This document shows, one piece after another, positions 63,029-64,000 of a DNA stretch of 64,000 nt (position 1 is the first letter of the stretch; each line of letters begins with the position of its first letter). The notes beneath the pieces were generated by a model that was given only the letters and a program-made list of their open reading frames with translations, had not been told where the DNA came from and did not search any database. The stretch lies in assembly GCF_014635565.1 (NCBI RefSeq), contig NZ_BMDB01000002.1, positions 124,001 through 188,000 of the forward strand, given 5' to 3'. This DNA is from Phocicoccus schoeneichii (lineage in GTDB: Bacteria > Bacillota > Bacilli > Staphylococcales > Salinicoccaceae). The translations under genes were made by a program, and so were the position numbers.

Positions 63029-63874
63029 ATGGTTAGGTTAATTGGAGATAAAATCAGAGAAAAGCGCATCAGTTTCGGTTACAGTCAAATGACCGTTGCC
63101 AAGATGTGTAATAGTGACTCACAGGCTATGATATCGAGGCTTGAAAACGACCAGGGCGCAGTAAACTACCAACACTTATTTAAAGTATTAAATGTATTAG
63201 AACTATCTGTTACTGATGTGATAGAAGAAGAAGTCACAGAAGAGAGTCAGTTGCTAAATGAATTAAGAGAATTGAGACTTCGAAGTGAGTTTAACAAAAT
63301 GATGCGACTGCTCAAAACGAAGTCGTTAGCGTACTATGAAAAAGATATTAAACGCACAATTTACTATTACTGGTATTCATCTATTTACCATGCAGCTAGA
63401 AAGGAATATTATAAAGCCGATCGGTTATTAGATGTTGCAATTGCTGAAATTGAAGAGACCAAGCAATATAAACACTTACTCCCAGAAATACTCATTGCGA
63501 AAGGAAATATTGCCTTCGGTAAAGATAAGAACGGGCTCGTCTATTATAAAAGAGCAAATGAATTATACAACCCAGTTTCAAGTCCTGAAACATTTAAAGA
63601 TATCGTACGCATTAATTATTTGTTTGCGGCAGCCCACTGTCGAACTGAAAAATATAATCTAGCTCACATACATATCAATAAAGCAATCAAAGAATTAAAC
63701 AAATACGAATCTAATTTTTTGCGTATAAAATTAGAGTTATCTCGCTTAATTTTATTCTATAGGCAAAAAAGTCCAAATTTTGAATCACAAAAACTCTTCT
63801 TTTTGGAGTTTGCAAAAGCGCTAGGAAGCCCTACAAATATGGATTCTTTAAATAAATTATTCAAATTTGAATAA
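63029..63874 (+). CDS. XRE-family HTH regulator with TPR-like C-terminal domain
   Basis: A 281-residue protein. The N-terminal helix-turn-helix (about residues 5-62, GDKIREKRISFGYSQMTVAKM ... ISRLENDQG in parts) is followed by about 200 residues of helical tetratricopeptide-like repeats (AARKEYYKADRLLDVAIAEI; NLAHIHINKAIKELN). This architecture is shared with Rgg, PlcR and other regulators that sense short peptides. It lies upstream of a gene whose first residues look like a signal peptide. GAGAGGTG precedes the ATG. The ligand and targets are unknown. Confidence 0.8.
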   Translation: MVRLIGDKIREKRISFGYSQMTVAKMCNSDSQAMISRLENDQGAVNYQHLFKVLNVLELSVTDVIEEEVTEESQLLNELRELRLRSEFNKMMRLLKTKSLAYYEKDIKRTIYYYWYSSIYHAARKEYYKADRLLDVAIAEIEETKQYKHLLPEILIAKGNIAFGKDKNGLVYYKRANELYNPVSSPETFKDIVRINYLFAAAHCRTEKYNLAHIHINKAIKELNKYESNFLRIKLELSRLILFYRQKSPNFESQKLFFLEFAKALGSPTNMDSLNKLFKFE

Positions 63875-63913
63875 TTGACTAACTTTTGCTAGTGAATGAA
63901 TGACGGTTCTGAC

Positions 63914-63945
63914 TATAATGTACGTAAGTTCTAGATGCTAGAACT
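63914..63945 (+). promoter_or_regulatory. Promoter with perfect palindrome at the start point of the last gene
   Basis: A TATAAT box (63914-63919) is followed by the 19-base palindrome AGTTCTAGATGCTAGAACT (63927-63945) at the expected transcription start. The -35 is not clear. The palindrome could be an operator, perhaps for the adjacent HTH-TPR regulator, or a 5' mRNA stem. Confidence 0.45.
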
Positions 63946-63971
63946 ATCAATTTAAAGGAGGAATCGTTATT

Positions 63972-64000
63972 ATGAAGAAATTATTTCTTCTGGCGTTTTT
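63972..64000 (+). CDS. Start of a gene cut by the window edge; signal-peptide-like N-terminus
   Basis: ATG at 63972 is preceded by AAAGGAGG at good spacing. Only MKKLFLLAF is visible: two lysines, then hydrophobic residues, as at the start of a secreted or lipid-anchored protein. The product cannot be named. Confidence 0.5.

Overview
The window is about 64 kb of a low-GC Gram-positive chromosome centred on the replication origin. Gene order (rpmH-rnpA-jag-mnmE-mnmG-rsmG-noc-parB on one arm; dnaA-dnaN-yaaA-recF-gyrB-gyrA, serS, yybS-gdpP-rplI-dnaB-purA, walRKHIJ-rlmH on the other), the lack of yidC between rnpA and jag, and a parB/noc pair without parA/soj all point to the family Staphylococcaceae. 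The gene content (hutPHUI, a Tat-type gluconate dehydrogenase, no SCC element at rlmH) fits a non-Staphylococcus genus such as Jeotgalicoccus or a relative. The genus is inference; the family-level reading is well supported.

Layout. 1-10.4 kb is the variable flank beyond rlmH: a partial PTS EIIC-like protein, a TVP38 membrane protein whose 3' end abuts an IS150-type remnant, a dihydrouridine synthase, a two-gene gluconate dehydrogenase, a candidate small RNA, a SAM-I riboswitch controlling a 60-residue orphan protein, GrpB and DUF488 proteins, and an M3 oligoendopeptidase. 10.4-16.4 kb is rlmH plus the walRKHIJ operon, with a DnaA-box cluster between rlmH and walJ. 16.5-22.2 kb is an oppABCDF peptide transporter. 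22.2-23.5 kb holds a 52-bp tandem repeat array. 23.5-31.5 kb carries tRNA-Glu and tRNA-Asp, purA, dnaB, rplI, gdpP, yybS and serS with its T-box. 31.6-36.6 kb is the hutP-hutH-hutU-hutI histidine-degradation operon; hutU is frameshifted and there are two HutP-type RNA sites. 36.8-37.4 kb is a second array of the same 52-bp repeat in the opposite orientation. 37.5-46.1 kb is gyrA to dnaA, and oriC is bipartite around dnaA. 46.5-57.4 kb is the other arm: rpmH to parB, an MscS channel, DUF951, ychF and an aminotransferase. 57.5-61.2 kb is rpsF-ssb ... rpsR, interrupted by two ModA-like lipoproteins and a ModB permease. 61.3-64 kb holds an SPFH protein with a small membrane partner, a general-stress protein and an HTH-TPR regulator next to a gene cut by the window edge.

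Most genes on both arms point away from oriC, as expected for essential genes co-oriented with replication. The most distinctive features are: (i) two inverted arrays of a 52-bp hairpin-forming repeat bracketing a 13-kb block of essential genes; (ii) the S-box-controlled orphan ORF; (iii) a HutP-type UAG triplet site at the very start of the hut transcript in addition to the one before the hutP-hutH terminator; and (iv) a molybdate-type transporter cassette inserted into the normally intact rpsF-ssb-rpsR operon.
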